Of a stretch of 21,443 nucleotides of DNA, positions 6,669 to 14,115 are shown piece by piece (position 1 is the first letter of the stretch; each line of letters starts with the position of its first letter). The notes beneath the pieces were generated by a model, which saw only the letters and a program-made list of their open reading frames with translations, did no database searches and was not told the DNA's origin. The DNA lies in IMG/VR virus record IMGVR_UViG_3300023174_006352, positions 1 through 21,443 of that record; one strand, written 5' to 3'. The position numbers and the translations under genes are program-made. The DNA comes from a virus.

Positions 6669-7244
6669 ATGCAGTCACATCTCAACAAAGCCCGTACAGA
6701 CAAGTTTACGCTGGTCATCAACATTCCTGATGCACTCAAAAACATCAACAGCAAATATGCACGCAGCAACAAGACCGTGCAATTGGATAGTTTGCAGTTT
6801 TCCATTTTTGGTGCTGTGGTGCCTGATACACAGGTACCAGCCATTGAAACCAAATGGGCTGGCAGCAACATCTACATCTCTTCTCATGCCAGACCACCTT
6901 ATCCACCCAGCACAGTAAATTTTACTGTAGACAATGAATTCAACAACTACTGGATTTTGTATCAATGGCTGAATCTCATGAGAGATGATAGAGAAGGAGC
7001 ATTTGGCGGCATCACTGATGCTCGTGATTTGATTTCACAAAAAGACATCATCAGTGTTGGCAAATACAGCACTACCTTTAATGTTTTTGGTAAAGATGAA
7101 TTTAACAATGATGTAATAAAATTTGAGTACTTCAATGCATTTCCTGTGCAATTGGGTGGTATCAATTACAATTATCAAGGCTCTGATCTCATCAATTGCT
7201 CATTTCAATTTGTTTATTCCAATATAAATGTGACGCTGCTTTAA
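6669..7244 (+). CDS. 19: Tail tube protein, gp19-like
   Basis: 191 residues; T4 gp19 is 163. Probable tail tube subunit, stacking as hexamers inside the sheath to carry DNA. The fold signs are a beta-rich N-terminal half, a central helix with the pattern FNNYWILYQWLNLMRDD (compare the HDARQKFVDW helix recalled in T4 gp19), and a C-terminal block YFNAFPVQLGGINYNYQGSDLI followed by CSFQFVYSNI, matching the family's G.WP..+G.L..D......TF.V.....Y ending. It lies immediately upstream of the sheath gene, one base after the 57-residue gene, without its own late box or ribosome site. The related tube-initiator gp54 shares the fold and is the main alternative, but its larger size and usual context argue for gp19. 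Confidence 0.75.
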   Translation: MQSHLNKARTDKFTLVINIPDALKNINSKYARSNKTVQLDSLQFSIFGAVVPDTQVPAIETKWAGSNIYISSHARPPYPPSTVNFTVDNEFNNYWILYQWLNLMRDDREGAFGGITDARDLISQKDIISVGKYSTTFNVFGKDEFNNDVIKFEYFNAFPVQLGGINYNYQGSDLINCSFQFVYSNINVTLL

Positions 7245-7261
7245 ATCTGCAGTTTGCATTC

Positions 7262-7269
7262 CATAAATA
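7262..7269 (+). promoter_or_regulatory. Late-type promoter of the sheath gene
   Basis: CATAAATA, 5 bases before ATG 7275. With T4 geometry the first transcribed base would be the A of the start codon. There is no ribosome site in the 30 bases before the start. Confidence 0.7.
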
Positions 7270-7274
7270 AATGC

Positions 7275-9764
7275 ATGGCACGTATTATTAACTCTCCAGG
7301 TGTTCAAATCACCGAAATTGACGAAGCAGGACGCAGAGCAGATGTCTTTGGAACAGACATCTTTGTAGCAGGTTTTGCACCCAAAGGTCCCATTGATGAA
7401 ATCATTTCTCCATCAACAATTGGTGAATTTGAACAAATTTATGGTACACCAACCAATGCAGCAGAACGCTACTTCTTTTACAGCGTAGCGCCATTGTTCA
7501 ACACAGGCGCAAACTTGTTGCTGTCTCGTCTTCCATATGGTTCTGAAAGAGGTCAAGGCTTTGGCTCACAATTCAGCGCACTGGTTTATCCAGTTGTTGG
7601 TCTGACTGAAGTTGCAACTAATTCTAGTTTCAGAGCTTCATTATCTGCTTTCGCTTTATCTGCTTCAGCTCCTGCATTGTCAGCACAAGTTGCAACAAGA
7701 CTTTCAGAGGCTACTTCTTACACATTTGGTCAACCAACACACTTCAGCTTGACACAACAGCAATATGATCAGTGCATCAAAGGAGAAGCTTTTACATGGG
7801 CTAATTTTAGTTCTTCAAATTTAACTTCTGCAGGTACAGTATCAAGTTACAATGCAGTAACTACATCTTTCAACAGCTTATCATCCATTGGCAATGCTGG
7901 CATGGTTGTATTCAACAAAGCACAAACAACCATCAACGACAAGTATGAAGGTTATTATGTAGCAGTCATTGACAACACCAGTGTTAACCCTGCAACTGAT
8001 TACAACAGTGTTCTCAATGCATTTACCATTACCAGCAGTGGAACAAGTGGCAGAACAACCTTTGCTGCACAAATTCCAAAACAACGTCTCAACTTCTCAT
8101 TGTCTGGTATAACAGGCACAGCGGGTTCTGTGTCGGAAGTCATGGAAAACCTTGAGTCATTTAATCTCAATAACCCTGTATACAATGATACACTGTCATT
8201 GGGTATTTTCAAACTGCGTCAAAGCATTTTTGCACCTGATACCATTGTTCTTGATTATGTCCTGGAAGAAAGACTAGTAGGCAGTTTGGATTTCCACAGC
8301 TTGATCAATGATCCAAATGGTGGACCTTCAAGATCATTCTTCCTTGAAACACGTGCCAGTGATTCTCGCAATGTTACAGTCATGGTCAATGACTTTATCT
8401 CCAACAGAAACAGTTTGACATGGCTCGGCAGTGCAGGACTTCCAACGAAATCTGCCCGTGTTGCAAGCAATCAATTAGAGTCACAAACTAACATTGACTT
8501 CAACTCTTCACAACTGAACTCAACTACACTTTCAGCTACATATATCACACAACTTGCTTCACAACTTGCTACATATGCATCTGTGTCTGCAACCATTGGT
8601 TACCCTGTAGATGGCATTTCAGTTGCAAGCGTTACCAAAGCAGATAACCTTTATGCATTGGGTACATATGCAACATTGCTGCCAGCTGACAAACAAATTG
8701 GCAGCGTACCACTGAAACTTGAAAGAGTTTTGCAATTGTTAGAAAATGATGAAGTGTATGACCTGGACTTGACAGTTGAAGCTGGTTTAGGAACAATTCA
8801 TGCAATCAGCAAAATTTTATCAGCCAGTGGTACTTATGATGACTTGTCAAATTCAGCAAGCTTATCAGCAGCAATTGCTAGCATGTGCACAACTGGTGCA
8901 TATCAAGTTCCAAGTGATACTAATCTTGATTTGCGTGGCAATTATACTACAGTCTTCAATATATTTGATAACTTTGCTTCAAACGTTCGCAGAGACCATA
9001 TGTTCATCTCTGACCCAATTCGCCAATTGTTGGTGCTGGGCAGAAACAGCAAAATCTTGCCACAAGCTGACAAGAACTGGTCTCAACATGTATTCTCTCC
9101 ACTGCGCCACCAATTTGAATTGACCAACACCAGTTATGCTGCAATGTATGCCAACTGGGTGAGAGTCAATGACCGTTACAGCAATGAAAACGTCTGGATG
9201 CCAAGCTCTGGCTTTGTAGCATCAGAATATGCTAAGACTGATAGAGATCGCAATGTATGGTGGGCACCTGCTGGCTTTACACGTGGTGTATTGAGTGTTG
9301 ATGACATTGTCTTGACACCAAATCAAAAACAACGTGACGACCTGTACAAGTTCAATCTCAACCCTGTAACATTCTTTGCACGTGATGGCATTGTCATCTT
9401 TGGTCAGAAGACCTTGCAAAAAGCACCAGGTGTATTTGATCGCGTCAATGTACGCCGCTTGTTCTTGCTGTTGGAAAAACAAACCAAGGCTGTTGCAAAA
9501 TATTATGTGTTTGAACCCAACACATTGTACACTCGCACACGCTTGGTAGATGACTTGCGCCCTTACTTTGAGCAAGCTAAAAATGATCAAGGGTTGTATG
9601 ATTACCTCATTGTTTGTGATGAGCGTAACAATACACCTGATGTCATTGATGCCAATGAATTGGTAGTTGATATTTACATCAAGCCAGTTCGTGTTGCAGA
9701 ATTCATCTTGGTCAACTTCAGAGCAACCAGAACATCAACCAACTTTGCTGAGTTGGTAAGATAA
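7275..9764 (+). CDS. 18: Tail sheath protein gp18
   Basis: 829 residues from ATG 7275; T4 gp18 is 659. Contractile sheath subunit. The N-terminus MARIINSPGVQITEIDEA and the following FVAGFAPKGPIDE are the classic sheath opening that binds the neighbouring subunit. The last ~200 residues (from VFSPLRHQFELTN on) carry the conserved core: WWAPAGFTRGVL, LNPVTFFARDGIVIFGQKTL, VNVRRLFLLLEKQ and a terminal IKPVRVAEFILVNFRATR block. The extra length is in the middle, where Ser/Ala/Thr-rich stretches (about 110-230 and 400-450) probably form surface domains of the assembled sheath. An earlier in-frame TTG at 7254 is rejected because the late box lies between it and the ATG. A terminator follows at 9784-9811. 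Confidence 0.95.
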   Translation: MARIINSPGVQITEIDEAGRRADVFGTDIFVAGFAPKGPIDEIISPSTIGEFEQIYGTPTNAAERYFFYSVAPLFNTGANLLLSRLPYGSERGQGFGSQFSALVYPVVGLTEVATNSSFRASLSAFALSASAPALSAQVATRLSEATSYTFGQPTHFSLTQQQYDQCIKGEAFTWANFSSSNLTSAGTVSSYNAVTTSFNSLSSIGNAGMVVFNKAQTTINDKYEGYYVAVIDNTSVNPATDYNSVLNAFTITSSGTSGRTTFAAQIPKQRLNFSLSGITGTAGSVSEVMENLESFNLNNPVYNDTLSLGIFKLRQSIFAPDTIVLDYVLEERLVGSLDFHSLINDPNGGPSRSFFLETRASDSRNVTVMVNDFISNRNSLTWLGSAGLPTKSARVASNQLESQTNIDFNSSQLNSTTLSATYITQLASQLATYASVSATIGYPVDGISVASVTKADNLYALGTYATLLPADKQIGSVPLKLERVLQLLENDEVYDLDLTVEAGLGTIHAISKILSASGTYDDLSNSASLSAAIASMCTTGAYQVPSDTNLDLRGNYTTVFNIFDNFASNVRRDHMFISDPIRQLLVLGRNSKILPQADKNWSQHVFSPLRHQFELTNTSYAAMYANWVRVNDRYSNENVWMPSSGFVASEYAKTDRDRNVWWAPAGFTRGVLSVDDIVLTPNQKQRDDLYKFNLNPVTFFARDGIVIFGQKTLQKAPGVFDRVNVRRLFLLLEKQTKAVAKYYVFEPNTLYTRTRLVDDLRPYFEQAKNDQGLYDYLIVCDERNNTPDVIDANELVVDIYIKPVRVAEFILVNFRATRTSTNFAELVR

Positions 9765-9780
9765 AAAGACAACAAATTGA

Positions 9781-9788
9781 ATTAAATA
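9781..9788 (+). promoter_or_regulatory. Late-type box inside the sheath terminator
   Basis: ATTAAATA, with the TAAATA at 9783-9788 overlapping the left arm of the hairpin at 9784-9807. A start near 9794 would give gp4 a leader of about 23 bases and would omit the left arm, so the new transcript could not form the terminator. The offset to the start codon differs from the other boxes, so this is uncertain. Confidence 0.35.
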
Positions 9789-9811
9789 GCGGGGCAACCC
9801 GCTATTTTTTT
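9784..9811 (+). terminator. Rho-independent terminator after gp18
   Basis: Perfect 10-bp stem AAATAGCGGG/CCCGCTATTT closed by a GCAA (GNRA) tetraloop at 9794-9797 and followed by further T residues to 9811. It lies 19 bases after the sheath stop codon. Confidence 0.9.
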
Positions 9812-9816
9812 GTACC

Positions 9817-10263
9817 ATGAGCAAGCACGCCCCATACAAGCAAGGACTTTACAAGCCAGTCAATGCACAGAAATACGTTGGCAATGGCATTCCAACATAC
9901 AGATCCAGCATGGAATTGCGACTGTTCAGATGGATGGATAAAAACGACAATGTAATCAAATGGAGCTCAGAGAGCATCATTATTCCTTATGTTAGTCCAG
10001 TGGATCACAAAGTTCATAGATACTTTGTGGACTGTGCCATTGTAATCAAGGAAGGTGAAAACATCAGGCATTACTTGGTGGAAGTCAAACCTTATAAACA
10101 AACACTCAAGCCTACTACACATGGCAACAAAAAGAAATCCACACTCATTTATGAGCAAGCAACTTATGACATCAACTTGGCCAAATGGGCTGCAGCAAGA
10201 GAGTGGTGCAGTAAAAAAGGTTGGGAGTTTTTGATACTGACAGAAAAAGAATTGCCTAAATAA
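9817..10263 (+). CDS. 4: Head completion protein gp4 (TnsA-like nuclease fold)
   Basis: 148 residues, very close to the 150 of T4 gp4. This family acts late in head maturation, after packaging. Recognisable are YKPVNAQKYVGNG near the start, YRSSMELRLFRWMDKN (E33), WSSESIIIPY, HRYFVDCAI (D72) and LVEVKPYKQT (E89-V-K91). E33, D72 and E89xK91 match the PD-(D/E)XK/TnsA-type catalytic layout. The C-terminal part has NLAKWAAAREWCSKKGWEF, typical of the family. It lies between the sheath terminator and the GH19 gene. No Shine-Dalgarno sequence precedes the ATG. Its final CCT AAA TAA forms the next gene's late box. Confidence 0.9.
   Translation: MSKHAPYKQGLYKPVNAQKYVGNGIPTYRSSMELRLFRWMDKNDNVIKWSSESIIIPYVSPVDHKVHRYFVDCAIVIKEGENIRHYLVEVKPYKQTLKPTTHGNKKKSTLIYEQATYDINLAKWAAAREWCSKKGWEFLILTEKELPK
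10255..10262 (+). promoter_or_regulatory. Late-type promoter overlapping the gp4 stop codon
   Basis: CCTAAATA from the last Pro-Lys-stop codons of gp4, 5 bases before ATG 10268. The 14 bases TAAATAACAACATG are identical to those at 14105-14118. Confidence 0.6.
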
Positions 10264-10267
10264 CAAC

Positions 10268-11287
10268 ATGCAGAATTTTAATGAGTTTTACAGCAGCCAG
10301 CAAGTTTTAAAAGAATCATTGATGAAAGAGCTGGGCATTGTAGCAGTTGCTGTAGCTCTTGCAACAATTACAGGTTCAGTGTTGATGGACAGTAGTCTCA
10401 TGAAAGACAAACAACATGTCAAGCAAGAGTTGATTCAAGCAAAGCAACAAGGTTATGATGTTCAAGAAATCATTGATAAATCAAAGCAGCCAGAAATTAA
10501 ACAACAAGCTCTTCAAATAATCAAACAGGATGCAAAGCAACAACCAGCTGTACAGCAGAAAAAACAAGATACTGTCAACAAAGTTGCAACAATGCTTGTA
10601 AATCCAAAGCTATCTCAGCCTGTACATCCTCCACTAGCACCTGCAAAACAAATGCAGCCGATGCAGACACCAGTGCAAAACAAAGACATCAAGCAAATAG
10701 TTGCAGATGTACTCAAAGAACTCAAAGTGTATTCTCCACAAGCTCAAGCTGTGATGCTTGCCAACATCAGAGGAGAGGCTGGTCCAGAAATGAAACCTCG
10801 TTCTGAAAATCTCAACTACAGTGCCAATGGACTGCTCAAAACATTCTCCAAATACTTTACACCCAAGACTGCCAAAATTTATGCACGCAATCCAGAGAAG
10901 ATTGGCAACAAAGTATATGGCAACAGACTTGGCAATGATGCAGATGAAGGATACAAATACAGAGGTCGTGGATACTTTCAGATTACTGGTAAAGAAAACT
11001 ATGAGCGCATGAGCAAATTAATAAATGTTGATTTGGTCAAAAATCCAGATTTGGTCAATGATCCACAAATCAGTGAGAAAATTCTCAAAGCACAAATAGC
11101 CGCAATGATAAAGAGAGGCGTTGATCTCAAAAATGTAAAATCTGTAACTAAATTCATTGGACCTGCTAAACTCTCAGAGAGAGTCAAGCAAAGAACAGAG
11201 TGGTACAAGTTAATATTGCCAAGTTTGAAAGATAAACAAGAAGATTTACCTCTGATCAATCCAGTGTATCAGACAGTGATACCTTGA
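10268..11287 (+). CDS. Membrane-anchored GH19 (chitinase-like) lysin
   Basis: 339 residues in three parts. Residues 20-40 (KELGIVAVAVALATITGSVL) form one hydrophobic helix, a likely signal anchor. Residues 45-145 are a Gln/Lys/Pro-rich spacer. Residues 146-320 are a glycoside hydrolase 19-type domain that would cut peptidoglycan (lysozyme-like). Hallmarks are NIRGEAGPEMKPRSENLNYS with the likely catalytic acid E170 and the family's ENLNYS (180-185), YARNPEKIGNKVYGNRLGN, and YRGRGYFQITGKENY (231-245). The gene sits between virion genes, with no holin or spanin visible next to it. It could therefore be either a signal-anchor endolysin for lysis or a virion-associated wall-degrading enzyme. A late box overlapping the gp4 stop codon precedes it. 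Confidence 0.85.
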   Translation: MQNFNEFYSSQQVLKESLMKELGIVAVAVALATITGSVLMDSSLMKDKQHVKQELIQAKQQGYDVQEIIDKSKQPEIKQQALQIIKQDAKQQPAVQQKKQDTVNKVATMLVNPKLSQPVHPPLAPAKQMQPMQTPVQNKDIKQIVADVLKELKVYSPQAQAVMLANIRGEAGPEMKPRSENLNYSANGLLKTFSKYFTPKTAKIYARNPEKIGNKVYGNRLGNDADEGYKYRGRGYFQITGKENYERMSKLINVDLVKNPDLVNDPQISEKILKAQIAAMIKRGVDLKNVKSVTKFIGPAKLSERVKQRTEWYKLILPSLKDKQEDLPLINPVYQTVIP

Positions 11288-11302
11288 CTTTTGCAATGAT
11301 TT

Positions 11303-11310
11303 TGTAAATA
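11303..11310 (+). promoter_or_regulatory. Late-type promoter of the rhamnose cassette
   Basis: TGTAAATA, 5 bases before ATG 11316. There is no ribosome site in the interval. Because the following genes overlap by ATGA, this one box could serve at least four genes. Confidence 0.6.
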
Positions 11311-11315
11311 GTTGC

Positions 11316-12215
11316 ATGATTCTATTATTGGGTGCACATGGATATGTTGGCAATGCAATGGCGCATGATTTGCGCAGCAAAGACATTGAGTACTTGACTT
11401 ACCAAGCAAGATATCCATTGAATGAACAAGATTTTACTCGATTTTTATTGATTAACAAAGTCAGCTGCATCATCAACTGTGCAGGATTTGTGGGATTGCC
11501 CAATGTTGATTCATGCGAACAAGCAGACAACAAAATCCCATGCATGCTTGCCAATGCACTGCTGCCAGCACAGATTTTAGGCATTTGTAACAAACACAAC
11601 ATCACCTTCAATCATGTCTCTTCTGGATGCATTTATACTGATGCAGCATGTGACAGAGCACTGGACCCAACAGTGGTTTTTCAAGAAAAACATGTACCCA
11701 ATTTTGATTTTGATAGCAACAAAGCAAGTTGGTACAGCGCTACCAAAGCACTGGGCGAAACATTGTTGAACAACAAAGCAACAGAAGTGAGCTGCAACAT
11801 CTTCAGATTGAGAATTCCATTTGATGGCGTCATCAATGATAGAAACTATTTGACAAAGTTGTGCAAGTATTCTGTTTTGCTCAATGCAACCAACAGCCTG
11901 TCCAACTTGAAAGAATTTACCAACGCAGTTGTTGAAATATCACAACAAGTAGATTATGGTTATAACACATACAATGTTACACAGCCTGGATACATCAAGA
12001 CCATGGAAGTTGTTGACATGCTGCAGAAAAAGAATCTAGTCAAAGATAAACAATGGTTCAAAAGCATTGAAGACTTCAATGCAACAGTCAGTGCACCACG
12101 CAGCAATTGTACATTGGACAGTACCAAAATTATGCGTCAAGGCATTCGTCTGACACCAGTACATGACTCATTGATGCAGGCCATTGATGAATACAAATTT
12201 AACTCACAATTATGA
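11316..12215 (+). CDS. dTDP-4-keto-6-deoxyglucose epimerase/reductase (RmlD/NRS-ER-like)
   Basis: 299-residue short-chain dehydrogenase of the RmlD branch. GAHGYVG (6-12) is the NAD(P)-binding loop and Y140-SAT-K144 the catalytic pair. Several stretches resemble the plant bifunctional nucleotide-rhamnose synthase/epimerase-reductase (NRS/ER, UER1) rather than bacterial RmlD: NCAGFVGLPNVDSCEQ, SSGCIYTD, FQEKHVPNFDF and the RNYLTKLCKY region. NRS/ER performs both the 3,5-epimerisation and the 4-reduction. From memory, the Arabidopsis enzyme's epimerase step needs Cys115 and Lys183; C105 and K181 here sit in corresponding places, whereas RmlD usually has Thr-Asp-Tyr at the cysteine site. Its stop overlaps the RmlB start (ATGA). 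The family is secure; bifunctionality is inferred. Product: dTDP-L-rhamnose or a related sugar. Confidence 0.82.
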   Translation: MILLLGAHGYVGNAMAHDLRSKDIEYLTYQARYPLNEQDFTRFLLINKVSCIINCAGFVGLPNVDSCEQADNKIPCMLANALLPAQILGICNKHNITFNHVSSGCIYTDAACDRALDPTVVFQEKHVPNFDFDSNKASWYSATKALGETLLNNKATEVSCNIFRLRIPFDGVINDRNYLTKLCKYSVLLNATNSLSNLKEFTNAVVEISQQVDYGYNTYNVTQPGYIKTMEVVDMLQKKNLVKDKQWFKSIEDFNATVSAPRSNCTLDSTKIMRQGIRLTPVHDSLMQAIDEYKFNSQL

Positions 12216-13195
12216 ATATACTTGTAACAGGCGGATATGGTTTCATTGGATGGCAGTTCATTCAACTGGCTAAAAAACACAACAAAGTCAACAAAATAGT
12301 AAATGCAGACAAGCTTACATATGCTGCAGTCAATGCACCATTGAGTGTGCGTAAAAATAATTTGTTTCACAGCAGTGAAGAATATGGTGAGTTTGTCAAG
12401 ACATGCATTACAGATGCCTTCAATGTCCAATGGATCATCAAATATTTCAACATAGATACCATCATCAACTTTGCAGCTGAGACACATGTAGACAACAGCA
12501 TCAACAGCAATTTGCCATTTGTTGATGCCAACATTGTTGGAACATCTTGCTTGCTGGATGCAGCCAAGCAATACAATTGCAGATTCATTCAAGTTTCAAC
12601 TGATGAGGTATATGGACATCTTGCACCTGATGATGCAGCTTTTAGTGAAAACACACCTTATAATCCAAGAAATCCATATTCAGCAACCAAAGCAGCAGCT
12701 GATCATTTGACTATGGCGTATGGCAATACATACAATTTGCCTGTATCCATTACACATTGCAGCAACAACTACGGTCCAGGACAACACACTGAAAAGCTGA
12801 TTCCTAAAACCATTTACAATGCCATCAACAACAAACCTATTCCAGTGTATGGAGATGGATTACAAGTGCGTGATTGGATTTATGTAGAAGACCATGCGCG
12901 TGCCATTTTACAAATCGCTACCAGTGAACACATTAGCAATCAGCATTACTGCATTGGAGCAAGCAATGAAATCACAAATTTGCAATTGGTTCATACCATT
13001 TGTGAACGTCTGGATGTTTTGCGTCCTCGCATTCAAGGATCATACAAAGATTTAATTGAGCATGTGCAAGACAGGCCTGGGCACGACCGCAGATACGCCA
13101 TCAACAGCAGCAAAATGCAACAACAGTTCAATTGGCAGCCTCAAACAACTTTTGAACAAGGCATTGAAAAAACCATTGAATATTATTTGAAATGA
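12212..13195 (+). CDS. rmlB: dTDP-glucose 4,6-dehydratase RmlB
   Basis: 327 residues, near the usual ~330-360. It makes dTDP-4-keto-6-deoxyglucose from dTDP-glucose, the second step to dTDP-rhamnose and other deoxysugars. Seen: the NAD loop GGYGFIG (7-13), AETHVDNSI (89-97), the catalytic T130-D131-E132 (VSTDEVYG), Y156-SAT-K160, CSNNYGPGQHTEKLIP, GDGLQVRDWIYVEDH, and RPGHDRRYAI toward the C-terminus. All are characteristic of true dehydratases rather than generic epimerases. It starts within the previous gene's stop codon and ends within the next gene's start codon (both ATGA), with no ribosome site, so translation is probably coupled along the cassette. UDP-glucose as substrate cannot be excluded. 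Confidence 0.93.
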   Translation: MNILVTGGYGFIGWQFIQLAKKHNKVNKIVNADKLTYAAVNAPLSVRKNNLFHSSEEYGEFVKTCITDAFNVQWIIKYFNIDTIINFAAETHVDNSINSNLPFVDANIVGTSCLLDAAKQYNCRFIQVSTDEVYGHLAPDDAAFSENTPYNPRNPYSATKAAADHLTMAYGNTYNLPVSITHCSNNYGPGQHTEKLIPKTIYNAINNKPIPVYGDGLQVRDWIYVEDHARAILQIATSEHISNQHYCIGASNEITNLQLVHTICERLDVLRPRIQGSYKDLIEHVQDRPGHDRRYAINSSKMQQQFNWQPQTTFEQGIEKTIEYYLK

Positions 13196-13908
13196 AAGGC
13201 ATTGTTTTAGCAGGTGGCAAAGGCACCAGATTGTATCCTTTGACTCATGCAGTCAGCAAGCAGTTGCTGCCTGTTTACAAGAATCCCATGATTTATTATC
13301 CCATCATGACATTGCGTGACATGGGCATATCAGACATCATGATCATTACTACTCCAGAGCAATTGCCATTATTCAAACAAGCACTTGCTCATGTGACTCA
13401 AGTCAATTTGACATTTGAAGTTCAGCCAGAGCCTGCAGGATTGCCACAAGCATTCATCATTGCAGAGCAGTGGTTGGATGGAGATGATGTTGCATTGGTT
13501 TTGGGCGACAACATCATCATCAACAATGCAAAAATCAAAGCTAAAGTCAACAGCATTTATACTTTTGAAGTGACGCATCCAGAACGCTATGGTGTTGTCA
13601 AATGCAAACAAGGTTGTATTGATACCATTGTTGAAAAGCCACAGACATTTGTCAGCAATGATGCAGTCATTGGATTATATGTTTTCGACAATGCTGCATG
13701 CTACTGGGCCAAGCAATTGAAACCATCTGCACGTGGAGAGTTAGAAATAGTTGATTTAATCAAGACTATCAATGATATTAATGGTGTGTATGTACAAAAG
13801 CTAGACGGATTTTGGTTTGATGCTGGCAATCATGATGATTTGTTGGATTGTGCCAACTTGGTGAGAGCCATTGAACAACGCAGCAGCAAGAAATTTATAT
13901 TGCAATGA
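13192..13908 (+). CDS. rmlA: Glucose-1-phosphate thymidylyltransferase RmlA, short form
   Basis: 238 residues; the usual bacterial enzyme is about 290. It makes dTDP-glucose from dTTP and glucose-1-phosphate. The N-terminal signature is intact: LAGGKGTRLYPLT (6-18), SKQLLPVYKNPMIYYPI (22-38) with K23, and GDN (105-107). So are THPERYGVV, VEKP (147-150), RGELEI (181-186) and FWFDAGNHDDLL (207-218). Two contractions are seen: about a dozen residues are missing after GDN, and the chain ends just after AIEQRSSKKF. The ~40-50 residue C-terminal segment that in standard RmlA contributes to the oligomer interface and dTDP-rhamnose feedback site is therefore absent. The catalytic core looks complete. 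It overlaps both neighbours by ATGA. Confidence 0.92.
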   Translation: MKGIVLAGGKGTRLYPLTHAVSKQLLPVYKNPMIYYPIMTLRDMGISDIMIITTPEQLPLFKQALAHVTQVNLTFEVQPEPAGLPQAFIIAEQWLDGDDVALVLGDNIIINNAKIKAKVNSIYTFEVTHPERYGVVKCKQGCIDTIVEKPQTFVSNDAVIGLYVFDNAACYWAKQLKPSARGELEIVDLIKTINDINGVYVQKLDGFWFDAGNHDDLLDCANLVRAIEQRSSKKFILQ

Positions 13909-14111
13909 CACAAGTTCAAATATCATTTGGAGATGTAGAAATGTGGGCAGAATATGCTGCAAATCCAATCAAGTTCAAAAATGCACATGCACAAGAGCTC
14001 AAGTGCATGAAATCACCTCGCAAAGTTACTGAAGAACACATTGCAGAGTTCAACAAGAGATACAAGATAGTGTGGTACAGTGATGATTCAATACTTGTTG
14101 AGAATAAATAA
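13905..14111 (+). CDS. Small unknown protein, 68 residues
   Basis: It begins with an ATGA overlap on the rmlA stop codon and ends with AAT AAA TAA, which contains the late box of the next gene. The protein is a compact charged chain (VQISFGDVEMWAEYAANP... YKIVWYSDDSILVENK), probably helix plus a C-terminal beta hairpin. It has no signal peptide, membrane segment or recognised motif. Position makes it part of the rhamnose transcript, but nothing in it suggests a sugar enzyme. Confidence 0.65.
   Translation: MTQVQISFGDVEMWAEYAANPIKFKNAHAQELKCMKSPRKVTEEHIAEFNKRYKIVWYSDDSILVENK
14103..14110 (+). promoter_or_regulatory. Late-type promoter overlapping a stop codon
   Basis: AATAAATA from the last codons of the 13905 gene, 5 bases before ATG 14116. 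The following ACAAC spacer is identical to that at the GH19 gene. Confidence 0.6.
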
Positions 14112-14115
14112 CAAC

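Noticed and set aside
7254-7274. TTG start seven codons upstream of the sheath ATG.
   Set aside because: The promoter box lies between them, and MARIINSPGV is the normal sheath N-terminus.
11282-11315. Possible small RNA or terminator between the GH19 gene and the rhamnose cassette.
   Set aside because: No hairpin with a T-run is visible. Only the late box is supported.
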